A DNA stretch of 64,000 bases from contig OY969905.1 in assembly GCA_963704455.1 (NCBI GenBank), positions 1,488,001-1,552,000 of the forward strand, read 5' to 3'. Below, in pieces: positions 42,736 through 50,884 of the stretch. The DNA comes from DASTCZ01 sp963704455. Lineage in GTDB: Bacteria > Acidobacteriota > Terriglobia > Acidiferrales > UBA7541. The notes beneath the pieces were generated by a model, which saw only the letters and a list, made by a program, of their open reading frames with translations, made no database searches and had not been told where the DNA came from. Numbering within the stretch: position 1 is the first letter of the stretch; every line of letters starts with the position of its first letter. The translations under genes and the position numbers were made by a program.

Positions 42736-43581
42736 TTACTGCGCGGTGGCTTGTCTTTGAAACGTGAGCTTTTTCCTGCCAACGGCGAGGTATCCGTTGT
42801 CGATAACTTTCGGAGCGATGTAGACGCCGTTCTGAAGCTCGAAGTTAATGAGGTTCGGCTTGCCGTCCTTGACTTCGTAGAGGGTGGGTTTCTCGCGAGC
42901 CGCGCACTGAATGTATGTGAAGGCGTCGTCATGGTAGATCACCGAAACCAGAAACGGGTCTTGCGCGGCTTTTGACGAAAGCGAATAGTCGAAATGGAGT
43001 CGCGCTTGGTAGTTCGCGCGGAACTTACTGATTTGCTCGGCAAGCTGGGCTTGAGTTTCGCGGATTTGTTTGTCGGTATCTGCGCGCAGGGTTTCGAGTT
43101 CCTTCTTGTACGCCTCGGCCTCGCCTGCTCGGACATAACCCTGCAAGGAAGTGTTGCCGGAAACGCCGGAACTCTCTTTTGGCTCGATGAAGAGCTTCAA
43201 GTCAGGTTCGGCATTTGGCTCGTTGCTGATCTCTGTCAACAGGAACGAGTAGACGTGACCTGAGGCGGTAATGAGATTCAGGTTGCTGCGAATTCCGGCC
43301 TGGGCAGGGTGGATGTAGCAGAGATTGTGCGCACCGTTGATGATCCAAAACTCTTTGTCACCTGTCGTGAAGTCCAGAATTTCCTCGTTCTCCGGCAGGA
43401 CAATGAGCGTTGAGAATCGAAGTTTGGCGCGGACTGGAACGATGTCTTCCTTCGAGTATTTAACCACTCGCGCGCCATCGGCTGCGGTGAGAGAAGGCGC
43501 GTAACCAAGAGCGATGAGACAGAACGCGGCTACGGCGTACTTCAGGATGAAACTAGAACGAAAACGACTTGGGTGGTTCAT
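42736..43581 (-). CDS. virB9: VirB9/TrbG-type outer-membrane channel protein
   Basis: 281 residues from the ATG at 43581, which follows AGGAG overlapping the stop of the 40-aa gene. A signal peptide (YAVAAFCLIALGYAPSLTA) is followed by the N-terminal VirB9 domain and a C-terminal beta domain (FTYIQCAAREKPTLYEVKDG, then NGYLAVGRKKLTF). It partners VirB10. Confidence 0.88.
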   Translation of the reverse strand: MNHPSRFRSSFILKYAVAAFCLIALGYAPSLTAADGARVVKYSKEDIVPVRAKLRFSTLIVLPENEEILDFTTGDKEFWIINGAHNLCYIHPAQAGIRSNLNLITASGHVYSFLLTEISNEPNAEPDLKLFIEPKESSGVSGNTSLQGYVRAGEAEAYKKELETLRADTDKQIRETQAQLAEQISKFRANYQARLHFDYSLSSKAAQDPFLVSVIYHDDAFTYIQCAAREKPTLYEVKDGKPNLINFELQNGVYIAPKVIDNGYLAVGRKKLTFQRQATAQ

Positions 43582-43591
43582 GGATTTGCTC

Positions 43592-43714
43592 CTAACGAGA
43601 GTGAGGCTTCTGGTCTTCACCAGTGAAAACTTGAACGACACAATGCACTACAAAAATGAGCGCGGTCCCGAGTGCTGCAACTGCGAGAGGCAAGAATGAA
43701 TAGAGCGATGTCAC
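43592..43714 (-). CDS. 40-aa membrane peptide between VirB4 and VirB9
   Basis: A GTG start overlapping the VirB4 stop (GTGA) opens a 40-codon frame: a single hydrophobic helix (SFLPLAVAALGTALIFVVHC) and a short charged tail ending at TAG. It exactly fills the gap, and its stop codon overlaps the ribosome site of VirB9. Position and size fit a VirB7-like or other small channel subunit; it has a Cys but no clear lipobox. Confidence 0.6.
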   Translation of the reverse strand: MTSLYSFLPLAVAALGTALIFVVHCVVQVFTGEDQKPHSR

Positions 43715-46158
43715 AGCTTGCCTCCTGCAAGGATTTCCAAGCCCTTCTCAAATCCGTAGGTCTCAAACGCTTCTTTGCGCTTGCGGTTGTCGTAGGGATC
43801 ATTCGTGTAGAGCCAATAGCTCTTCGCATCCACGGTGAGATTCGCGACCTTCGCCAGCTCCGGCGTTTTGATAAGGAATTGCTGCTTAGGGATGAGCGTC
43901 GGAATGATTTCGACTTCGCTGTCGTTCAAGTGGAACTGGCGGCGATAGAGATCGCGATCCATGTCCGGGTTCGCGAGAAAAATCTTGGTCGCACAACTTT
44001 CGACGATGATTTCGAGGATGTCCGAGCGGCGCAGTTCGTCGAGTGATTGTGTAGAGAGGATCATCGCGGCATTGTGTTTGCGCCACGTCTTCAAGGCTTC
44101 AACGACGTATCGCTGGATACTGGGGTTCTTAAGAAATACCCACGCCTCGTCAATGAAAAATGCTTTGAAGACGGGCGCAATTTGTCTGTCCGTAATGATT
44201 GCGTTCGCCCGATGGAGAATGTAGAAGAGCAAGGGTTCAAGAATCTCCGGGTACTGGCTCATTTTCTGGAAGTCGAAGCACTGGAACTGCGAGAACGAAA
44301 TGGTGTCTTCGGCGTTGTCGAACAGGAATCCGAACTGGCCGCCGCGAGTCCATTTTGCGAGGCGATCTGAGAGCTCGTGTCCGAGTATGTTTGCGAGGAC
44401 GCCGAGCGTCCGAAGCGATGGATCTATGGCGTAGAGATTCTCGATCTGCTGGTAGAGGTCGCGCTCGGTCGTGGGGGTAAGTTCAAGCGTCCCAGATCCT
44501 TGCATCAAAACTTTCACAAAGAGCGCGAGGAAGTCGAGATTCTCTTTTGTCGGTGGAAGCGAAAACGGATTGATTTTGAAATCGCCCGATTCAAGGCCCA
44601 CTCGCACGTAGGAGCCACTGAATAGTTGCGTGAGATTCTCAAAGCTCCCCCCCAAATCGAAGATGAAAGTGTGCGGGTCATACTTCTGGAGGTTTGTGAT
44701 GAGGAAGTTCAATAGAAATGATTTTCCCGCTCCGGTTCTGCCCAAAATCATTGTGTGTGCTACGTCGCGATAGTGAAGGTTCAAGAAGTATGGCGTGTGG
44801 TGATTGGTTTCGAGGACCGCAAGATATTCTTGCCGAAGATGTTGGTTGCGCCGTTCTCCGCAATGGAGCGTGAATAGGAATGAGAAGTCGGCATAGCTCG
44901 TGTTGAGCAAAAACATATACCGCAAGTTGAAGGCGTGATTGCCGGGGACAGCCGCCAGAAACGAGTTCAGTAGGTTGTATTTCTCCTCATGGAGCTGCGC
45001 GTCGTGGACGCTGAACACTTTGTAAAACTCGGCGCACGCCCGTTCCACTCTCGCCAAGTCGAGGTCGTAGATGACAACGGTCAGCGAGAACACCCCGAAG
45101 TAGTTGCCATGTAACTCGATCTCCTTAATGCCTTCTCCAAGTTCCCGCACTTGCGATTCTTTCGAGTCGTCGGTCAGGAATTCTTGTTGCGGGGCGTCGT
45201 TCATGTTTACCTGGCTGAAGAACGACCGCTTCGTGTTGTGGAAATGGCGGCGCTTGGCCTGAATTGCACGGCGGGTTTTTCCTGAGTCTTCCTTTTTCCA
45301 TTCGGTGACAACGTAGTAGTTGGACTGAGCCTCGAAGAGACGCTGGAAGATCAGCGGAAAGCTTTGCGCAGAGGGTTCCTTGAGTGTGAGGACCCGAACG
45401 TAATAATCGTCCACGCGAAGGTATCCGCGATGGCATTCAATCTGCGACTCGGTGAGGTAGTAGTCCAAAAACGTGTCGTGCTTAAGCCGTGCAAGGTCGA
45501 GTTTTGCTGGTGTGAAATTGAGCGTCTTCTTGAGAACGCGAAATGCTTCTTGCTTGTCGAGTACTCGGACAGGCAAGAAGTCGCTGACTTGAAGGATAAA
45601 GCTCTGCGTCTTCTGCCACAGTTTCGCCTGCGCTTTGCTGAGTTCGCTGTTCAGAACTAGGACTTGTTCGCCAGTCGAAAACTGGTTCCATAACTCCCTG
45701 ATGGCTTTCCCTGGGTGTTTAGGAAATTCGACCAAGGTGTTGCCGAGCGTTCGCGTGTAATGGAAGCCTTCGTAAAGAACGACGTAGTAGATGGATAGCG
45801 AAAACAATGTGTCAGACTTGCTTGCGAGATAGTCGATTCGGCTCTGAATTGCGGCATCTACGACTGGCTTGCCGTAGAGCTTGAAAGGGATCGTCTCGTT
45901 GTTGCGCTTGAACAAATATTGGTAGACGCGATAGTTCTCGTCGAATAGCCGGAAGGCCGATTCGAGCCGTTTTGTCAGGCCGTCAATCGTGTCTGCGTCG
46001 AGACACTCATAGTCCACCCCGCGCACTTCAAGAATTAAGCCAAGGTCTCCGGTCTTGGTCAGAAACACATGCTCGTCAATGAAACCATAAAGATTAACTT
46101 GCGCATTGAGTGAGCCGGTCTCGGCGTAATTCTTGAAAATGCGCTGGAGTCTAAGCAT
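43711..46158 (-). CDS. virB4: VirB4/TrbE-type secretion ATPase
   Basis: 815 residues, the usual size. Walker A is GRTGAGKS near residue 473 and Walker B FFIDEAWVFL near 660; a TQSLDELRRSDI segment follows. It energises pilus assembly at the inner membrane. Its start overlaps the VirB3 stop by 8 nt and its stop overlaps the small membrane peptide gene. Confidence 0.94.
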   Translation of the reverse strand: MLRLQRIFKNYAETGSLNAQVNLYGFIDEHVFLTKTGDLGLILEVRGVDYECLDADTIDGLTKRLESAFRLFDENYRVYQYLFKRNNETIPFKLYGKPVVDAAIQSRIDYLASKSDTLFSLSIYYVVLYEGFHYTRTLGNTLVEFPKHPGKAIRELWNQFSTGEQVLVLNSELSKAQAKLWQKTQSFILQVSDFLPVRVLDKQEAFRVLKKTLNFTPAKLDLARLKHDTFLDYYLTESQIECHRGYLRVDDYYVRVLTLKEPSAQSFPLIFQRLFEAQSNYYVVTEWKKEDSGKTRRAIQAKRRHFHNTKRSFFSQVNMNDAPQQEFLTDDSKESQVRELGEGIKEIELHGNYFGVFSLTVVIYDLDLARVERACAEFYKVFSVHDAQLHEEKYNLLNSFLAAVPGNHAFNLRYMFLLNTSYADFSFLFTLHCGERRNQHLRQEYLAVLETNHHTPYFLNLHYRDVAHTMILGRTGAGKSFLLNFLITNLQKYDPHTFIFDLGGSFENLTQLFSGSYVRVGLESGDFKINPFSLPPTKENLDFLALFVKVLMQGSGTLELTPTTERDLYQQIENLYAIDPSLRTLGVLANILGHELSDRLAKWTRGGQFGFLFDNAEDTISFSQFQCFDFQKMSQYPEILEPLLFYILHRANAIITDRQIAPVFKAFFIDEAWVFLKNPSIQRYVVEALKTWRKHNAAMILSTQSLDELRRSDILEIIVESCATKIFLANPDMDRDLYRRQFHLNDSEVEIIPTLIPKQQFLIKTPELAKVANLTVDAKSYWLYTNDPYDNRKRKEAFETYGFEKGLEILAGGKL

Positions 46159-46450
46159 GGTTTACCCTGCGGATCGTGACGGGCGCAAACTTTGCCGGGT
46201 CGTATTGTGTTTTGAGTCTTGCAGCTGTGAGCAAGAGCTTCAGAATTTGTGGGTCAGTTTTCGTTGCCCATCGCGCGAAGAAATAGAGCAACAGAAACAT
46301 CAACAGGCCGCCCGCCAAACTTCCAAGCAAGTTGAATGTTCCTGCACCGATGCACATCGCGAAAAAGAATAGTTTCCGCTCGGCTCCTAGAATGGTCAGG
46401 GGCCGTGAGAGCGAGCGATGAACAAGGTTGATTCGCCTGGTATTGGGCAT
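46151..46450 (-). CDS. virB3: VirB3/TrbD-type membrane protein
   Basis: 99 residues from the ATG at 46450: N-terminal LVHRSLSRPLTILGAERKL, which matches the VirB3 pattern of a short leader then membrane hairpin (LFFFAMCIGAGTFNLLGSL, GGLLMFLLLYFFARW). It recruits VirB4 to the channel. Confidence 0.85.
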   Translation of the reverse strand: MPNTRRINLVHRSLSRPLTILGAERKLFFFAMCIGAGTFNLLGSLAGGLLMFLLLYFFARWATKTDPQILKLLLTAARLKTQYDPAKFAPVTIRRVNHA

Positions 46451-46483
46451 GGAATTCTCCGCCTGATTAGCCTTCATTCAATC

Positions 46484-46798
46484 TCAGGGAAAGAGCCACG
46501 CGATGAAGTTCACGGCGGCGATGGCCATACCGACGCCGAAAAGTACACCGGCCAGAACTCGCTTTGAGCCGCCCTCGCCAAATGCAAACGTGAGTCCGGC
46601 TACCACGATGGCGACAAGAGAAAGACCACGCGCGATGGTGCTTGTGAATGCCTGCTGTAACACGTTGACGGCGTTTTCCCACGGTGAGTTCCCCGCCTGC
46701 GCGAATACCGGCGCGGCGAGAAGCAGACCAAAAGCTACAACTGCGACTTGCCGCGCCGTTGGCCGGAATCGAGTTGCCTTACGTAAAATAGTTTTCAT
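46484..46798 (-). CDS. virB2: VirB2/TrbC-type pilin
   Basis: 104 residues from the ATG with AGGAGG 9 nt upstream. A signal peptide ending in APVFAQA is followed by two hydrophobic helices (GLSLVAIVVAGLTFAFG and VLAGVLFGVGMAIAAVNFIAW), the standard form of a conjugative pilin. Confidence 0.85.
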   Translation of the reverse strand: MKTILRKATRFRPTARQVAVVAFGLLLAAPVFAQAGNSPWENAVNVLQQAFTSTIARGLSLVAIVVAGLTFAFGEGGSKRVLAGVLFGVGMAIAAVNFIAWLFP

Positions 46799-47128
46799 GT
46801 CGGTTGTCCTCCTAAGAAGAGAAATGCGAGCGAAGAAATGAGAGGGAGTTCTTGCCAGACGGTGGAGCGGGGACAACTCTGCGGGGGCGAAGGAAGAACG
46901 CTGGGCTGGTTTGATTGCCTCAATGCTCATCGGGGCACACTTGGAGCACATGCTCCCTCCAGTAGGTTTAGCCCTCGCGCCCGCTAGGGTGGTCTTCGAG
47001 CGGCGCGCGATGCCCGGCGGCAATCCGTGTGGCTCCGGCGCCGCCGGGCTCGCGGGGAGGATCTGACGAGAACTCCCCTCACTTACATAGAGGCAAAAAA
47101 TCGGAGAAATCTGACATCGAAAGTAAAT
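46799..47128. other. promoter/leader region of the transfer operon
   Basis: No supported gene. It holds a 10-bp inverted repeat GCCCGGCGGC (47012-47021) / GCCGCCGGGC (47040-47049), a GTTGTCC/GGACAAC pair close to the pilin ribosome site, and an AGAACTCC motif on the minus strand at 46845-46852 plus one on the plus strand at 47069-47076. The transfer operon's main promoter is probably here. Confidence 0.45.
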
Positions 47129-47404
47129 TTATTTTGCGTGGATAGTTCTAGTCCTTCGGACTTGACGCAGAGTGTTGCTATAGACGCGGTAACAGGGGGA
47201 GCAATGAAAGAGATGGCGAACGAGGGAGGATTTTCCGGCGAGAGGTTTCCGCGCAAGTTGCGCGAGTGATTGTTCGGGAGGACAACCTCTGCGATGAGGA
47301 TTGGGAAAATCTTTCAATAGGTGCTGCTTTAGAAGATGCAGAAGAGCTTTCTCGGAAGGGGGATTCACTCCCTTGTTCTTGTTCGACTTGCTTGCCTGTG
47401 GCAA
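47129..47404 (-). CDS. anti-sigma-like zinc-binding protein
   Basis: 91 residues from a TTG start, 15 nt behind the sigma-like gene. The C-terminal half has HLFHCSPCY, an H-x3-C-x2-C pattern like the ZAS zinc anti-sigma motif, and there is a further upstream Cys/His. No transmembrane part is present. Together with the previous gene it forms a likely sigma/anti-sigma pair. The start codon is unusual and the call moderate. Confidence 0.5.
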   Translation of the reverse strand: MPQASKSNKNKGVNPPSEKALLHLLKQHLLKDFPNPHRRGCPPEQSLAQLARKPLAGKSSLVRHLFHCSPCYRVYSNTLRQVRRTRTIHAK

Positions 47405-47419
47405 GGGCTGATGCCCTCC

Positions 47420-47995
47420 TCAAGCGACTCGCCCTCTCCCCCGAAGTATGTCTCGAAGATGCTGGATCGCCCTACTGTACCTTTGCGTTGCCAATGGTAT
47501 CGGAATACCGAGATCGCGCTCGATTTCCCTCCATGAAAAACCTTCGAGCCGGTGGAGGATGATTTCCTGGGTCACTCTATCACATGTCCGCAGGAGTTCT
47601 TTCGTCAAGACACGCAAGTCTGGATCATCGCTTTCGCGAACGGTCTCGGACGGGATGGCACTTGCGTCCGTTGATGCCTCAACTAGGATTTCCGTCCTTC
47701 TCTCTCGGCCAATGCGCCGCAGAAAGGCCCGGAAGAGATAGCCGCGCATGTCGTGGACGCTCGGTGATCCCGAGGCTGATTTTTCTTTCAAGGCGTGACT
47801 GACCGTGGCAGCGGCCTCTTCAAATAGATTCATCGCCAACGCAGGATCGCCGAGTAGTTTCTCGGCGTAAAGAAGTGCGCGGGGAGCAATCTCAGTTGCA
47901 ACGGACAAGACTGTGGGATCAATAGTTCTGCCGAGTCTGTCTACTGAATTCAGCAGAAATGCGAAGGGCCGGTATCGCTTTACTTCTGGCCGCAT
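47420..47995 (-). CDS. sigma-70-like factor encoded by the conjugative element
   Basis: 191 residues. The C-terminal part resembles sigma region 4 (TQEIILHRLEGFSWREIERD, then LATQRYSRAIQHLRDIL), a helix-turn-helix that recognises -35 elements; the middle (MRGYLFRAFLRRIGRERR) is comparable to region 2 of ECF sigma factors, though shortened. It lies at the head of the transfer genes and is probably their activator, released by the following anti-sigma-like protein. Confidence 0.65.
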   Translation of the reverse strand: MRPEVKRYRPFAFLLNSVDRLGRTIDPTVLSVATEIAPRALLYAEKLLGDPALAMNLFEEAAATVSHALKEKSASGSPSVHDMRGYLFRAFLRRIGRERRTEILVEASTDASAIPSETVRESDDPDLRVLTKELLRTCDRVTQEIILHRLEGFSWREIERDLGIPIPLATQRYSRAIQHLRDILRGRGRVA

Positions 47996-48168
47996 GGGTT
48001 CGCCCTACCGAGCGACGCTGCTAGCCTTGCTGTGCATATGGATGCGTAATCGGGTGTGAAGGGTTTCCTTCGGAGGAACGTGACGCGAGTAACAGTACCC
48101 GGAGGATGCTGCATTGGTGTGCAATGGATTTTGGAAGGGACGTTCTCTGTCGCCATGAAAAACAAAAA

Positions 48169-48192
48169 GGGCTTCGGCGTTCGCCGAAGCCC
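48169..48192 (-). terminator. rho-independent terminator of ssb
   Basis: Perfect 11-bp stem GGGCTTCGGCG/CGCCGAAGCCC with a 2-nt loop. On the minus strand it is followed by TTTTTGTTTTT and lies 17 bp after the ssb stop. Confidence 0.85.
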
Positions 48193-48208
48193 CTCGCGCG
48201 ATTTGCGC

Positions 48209-48622
48209 TCAGTAGGGAACGTCCCCTGCTTCTGCGTCGGGCGGCAGAACATCTGTCGCCTGCGCGCCCTTGACGCGGTTCAGTTTGCGAATTGATTGCG
48301 CCTTGACCTGCCAGAACGTGATCTGCACTGAGGTCGCGTTCTTGCCTTTGTTGAGCTTCTTCTCATACACGCTGCTAACGAGCGTGCCTTCGATGTAGAT
48401 GTGATCGCCCTTCCGCAGTTTGGCCGCAGCGTATTCGCCCAAGCCGTTCCAGGCGATGATGCGGTGCCACTCGGTCTTCGAGTGCCATTCCTCGTCAGCG
48501 CCTTTCCACGCGCGCTTCGTCGCGAGCGAAAAGACGGTGTACTTGCGTTGCGATTGCTTCGCACTCTTCGCCTCCGGGTTCTTGCCGAGATAACCGATGA
48601 GGTGAACTCTGTTTTGATACAT
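48209..48622 (-). CDS. ssb: single-stranded DNA-binding protein
   Basis: 137 residues, an OB-fold SSB (VHLIGYLGKNPEAK, ATKRAWKGADEEWHSKTEWH, KGDHIYIEGTLVSSVYE). The C-terminus ends in DVPY rather than the DIPF-type tip of chromosomal SSBs, but is acidic. Element-borne SSBs protect incoming single-stranded DNA after conjugation. It is transcribed alone and ended by a strong terminator. Confidence 0.93.
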   Translation of the reverse strand: MYQNRVHLIGYLGKNPEAKSAKQSQRKYTVFSLATKRAWKGADEEWHSKTEWHRIIAWNGLGEYAAAKLRKGDHIYIEGTLVSSVYEKKLNKGKNATSVQITFWQVKAQSIRKLNRVKGAQATDVLPPDAEAGDVPY

Positions 48623-49158
48623 TTTGTTTCTCCGTTTCTGCCCTTGTAATTGGGGCACCTCGGAGCGAGCGGATACTGCTCCCAAGGCGAGCGTCTGCTT
48701 TTTGGGAGGGACACAAGAAATCTTCATCGCTGTTTCAGAAGATTTTTTGGGAGGAACCGGAAAAGCAGAAGACGCGAAGTCCGCCGGGCGCAGGAATTAT
48801 CCCGAAGCCGTGCCCAATGGAAAGGAGAAGAACGGAGAAAATGGACTGAAACAGCTCCCATCGGTGACTCCAAGAGCCACGGCAAGAAAATGAAAACAGA
48901 AGCTGTTCAAGTGTGCGTCACGTTCCGAGAAGTCAATGACACAACTGTGGAACGGCTTCTTCAGAAGTAGATGTGCAAGGCCCTAAGGAAGGAAGCGATT
49001 CGTCGTGCAGTGATTAGTCGAACTACGGAGATTGAGGCCGATGTGCGAGCGCCGACTCGTCTTCGTTGGAACGAGTCGGACCAATCAAGAAGCTGGTCGC
49101 ATCAGGGGGTGACAAGGAGTTGTTCACACGTAGACCTATTGCACGATATGCTATACCA
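48623..49158. other. divergent promoter region between ssb and the TrpRS-like operon
   Basis: No convincing gene. It contains the ssb leader with small inverted repeats (CTCCCAA/TTGGGAG around 48677-48712), and a 26-codon ATG frame at 48890-48970 that lacks a clear ribosome site and could be a leader peptide. The promoter of the four-gene operon must lie here. Confidence 0.35.
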
Positions 49159-50196
49159 ATGAATCAAGAGCTTCCCACAATGCGGCTAACAGGCGGAGCC
49201 CGTCTTGCCGGGGGAGGCCTACATCTTGGACATCTGGTCGGGGCTCTTCTGCCAATGTTAGACTTTTCTGGGTCCTACGAGTACACCTTCGTTATTAAGG
49301 ATACAGAACCGCTTTCCTGGAAGATGAAAGCCGAATCGAATGCTACGAAACCCGGAGTGCTGTTCGATATGCTCACCGACGTCCTGTCGTTGCCCTTCTC
49401 GGAAAGAATTCGCATTACGACCACCAGCAGAATTCTGCGACACTGCTTTCACCTCTACAGCTTACTTCTCGACTTAGTAACCTTCAACACGCTTGTCACG
49501 ACACACTTCAAAAAAGTAGAGTTCAGGGAGCGAGCTTTACCAGTAAGTGTGAAGAATTTCTTGTTCCCAGTCGATGAAGTCGCAATTCTGTTTGCGTTAC
49601 GAACTGACTACCTCGTAAGTAATGACGATAACCTGCGAGTGGTACGCTTTGCGCGAGACATCGGAAGAAGACTTCAAAGGTATGAATTTGGGAATCAGAT
49701 TACTCTCCCAGAGCTCCGCCACCATCGCCGAACGCCTCGTCTTCTAGGCTTTGATTACCGGAGGATGTGCAAGGCACACCAAAATACGATCGGTGTATCT
49801 GCGTCATCGTCCCTTCTGGCTAAACAAGCAGCCCAACTTACATCCTGGAAGTACTTCTTCTCTGAATACGTGGACGTTCTCTCCGCGTACCAAAGAGATG
49901 CTTGCAACTTTAGCTTTCCACAGCAATATCTCCCCTTCGTATACGTTGACATACTGACCGGCAAACCTGTATCAGAGGAGGCGGTTGCCGAGTATTCACA
50001 AATTCAAGGTCGTGAAAAACTAGCAGCTATGCTGTACTCAACTCTAGAAGAATTAATCGGTCCGATTCGAGAACGTAAATCGCAACTCTACGCGGACCCA
50101 GGAGAAGTTTGGGAACGACTAGACCGAGATTCGGCAGTGATTCAGGCGGAGGTGGCAAAAGTCGAATCTGGAGTAATGTCGACAATCGGCGTTTAG
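49159..50196 (+). CDS. tryptophanyl-tRNA synthetase-like protein
   Basis: 345 residues from the ATG at 49159 (the frame is open to a TTG at 49066). The sequence follows the class I Trp/TyrRS catalytic fold: MRLTGGARLAGGGLHLGHLVGAL carries the HIGH-type signature as HLGH (residues 22-25), RDIGRRLQRYEF matches the helix after the amino-acid pocket, and RRMCKAHQNTI near residue 201 replaces the KMSKS loop. Both signatures are altered, and the protein is small, so it is unlikely to be the housekeeping enzyme. It opens a four-gene operon with a Nudix hydrolase, a phosphatase and a STAND ATPase. It may make an adenylated small molecule rather than charge tRNA; that is inference. Confidence 0.65.
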   Translation: MNQELPTMRLTGGARLAGGGLHLGHLVGALLPMLDFSGSYEYTFVIKDTEPLSWKMKAESNATKPGVLFDMLTDVLSLPFSERIRITTTSRILRHCFHLYSLLLDLVTFNTLVTTHFKKVEFRERALPVSVKNFLFPVDEVAILFALRTDYLVSNDDNLRVVRFARDIGRRLQRYEFGNQITLPELRHHRRTPRLLGFDYRRMCKAHQNTIGVSASSSLLAKQAAQLTSWKYFFSEYVDVLSAYQRDACNFSFPQQYLPFVYVDILTGKPVSEEAVAEYSQIQGREKLAAMLYSTLEELIGPIRERKSQLYADPGEVWERLDRDSAVIQAEVAKVESGVMSTIGV

Positions 50197-50232
50197 CAAG
50201 GGTCATTATATATTTTGTCGAAAGGATTGCTC

Positions 50233-50877
50233 ATGGCTGACGAACTGCTTGACTTGTATGATGCAAGCAATATCCCGTTGAATAAAAAGGCCCCACGGTC
50301 GGAGGTACACCGACTGGGTCTGTGGCACCGCTCGTTTCATTGCTGGATAGTCTCCAGAAATGAGGCGGGTATTGGTCATGTCATTCTACAAAAAAGATCC
50401 GTCAAGAAAAAAACATGGCCCGGGCGTGTCGATATATCGGCGGCTGGCCACTACACAGCAGGTGAGACAGGAATAGAAGGCGGACTTCGAGAGATTCAAG
50501 AGGAGGTCGGTATTGCCGTTGAAAAACAATCGTTGCGATACGTTGGCACGCGCGTGTGCGTAGAAGAGGGGCAACCAGGAGTTGTAAATCATGAGTTCCA
50601 AGAAATCTTTTTTCTTCGAGATGATCGCCCGATATATGCATACAAGCAAGACCCGGAAGAGCTGGAGGGTCTCCTGACCGTTGCACTTGATGCTGGTCTC
50701 GATCTCCTGTCGGGCCGCACTGCAAGCTTGAACGTGGCAGGTGTTGCTCCGGACGGTCGTCAAGTTTCCTTTCACATTGACGAACAGTCATTTATTCCTC
50801 ACGTGGACCGATATAACTACAAGGCCATGATCTTAGCTAGATGGTTTTTGGCAGGCGAACGGGACTTGCAGATATGA
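50233..50877 (+). CDS. Nudix hydrolase, isopentenyl-diphosphate-isomerase-like
   Basis: 214 residues; AAAGGA before the ATG at 50233 fixes the start. The Nudix box is complete (Gly72, Glu78, Arg86-Glu87, Glu90-Glu91, Gly93). Features before it (WHRSFHCWIV, LQKRSVKKKTWPGRVDIS) are typical of the subgroup that resembles IPP isomerase. It should cleave a nucleoside-diphosphate-linked compound. Spacing is 36 nt from the TrpRS-like gene and 7 nt to the phosphatase. Confidence 0.85.
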   Translation: MADELLDLYDASNIPLNKKAPRSEVHRLGLWHRSFHCWIVSRNEAGIGHVILQKRSVKKKTWPGRVDISAAGHYTAGETGIEGGLREIQEEVGIAVEKQSLRYVGTRVCVEEGQPGVVNHEFQEIFFLRDDRPIYAYKQDPEELEGLLTVALDAGLDLLSGRTASLNVAGVAPDGRQVSFHIDEQSFIPHVDRYNYKAMILARWFLAGERDLQI

Positions 50878-50884
50878 CGTGTCG

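Noticed and set aside
47980..48252. 90-aa minus-strand frame between ssb and the sigma-like gene
   Set aside because: It contains the perfect ssb terminator hairpin and its composition is not protein-like.
48624..48970. Two plus-strand frames across the ssb upstream region
   Set aside because: They start within the ssb leader, lack ribosome sites and have out-of-frame composition; only the last 26 codons could be a leader peptide.
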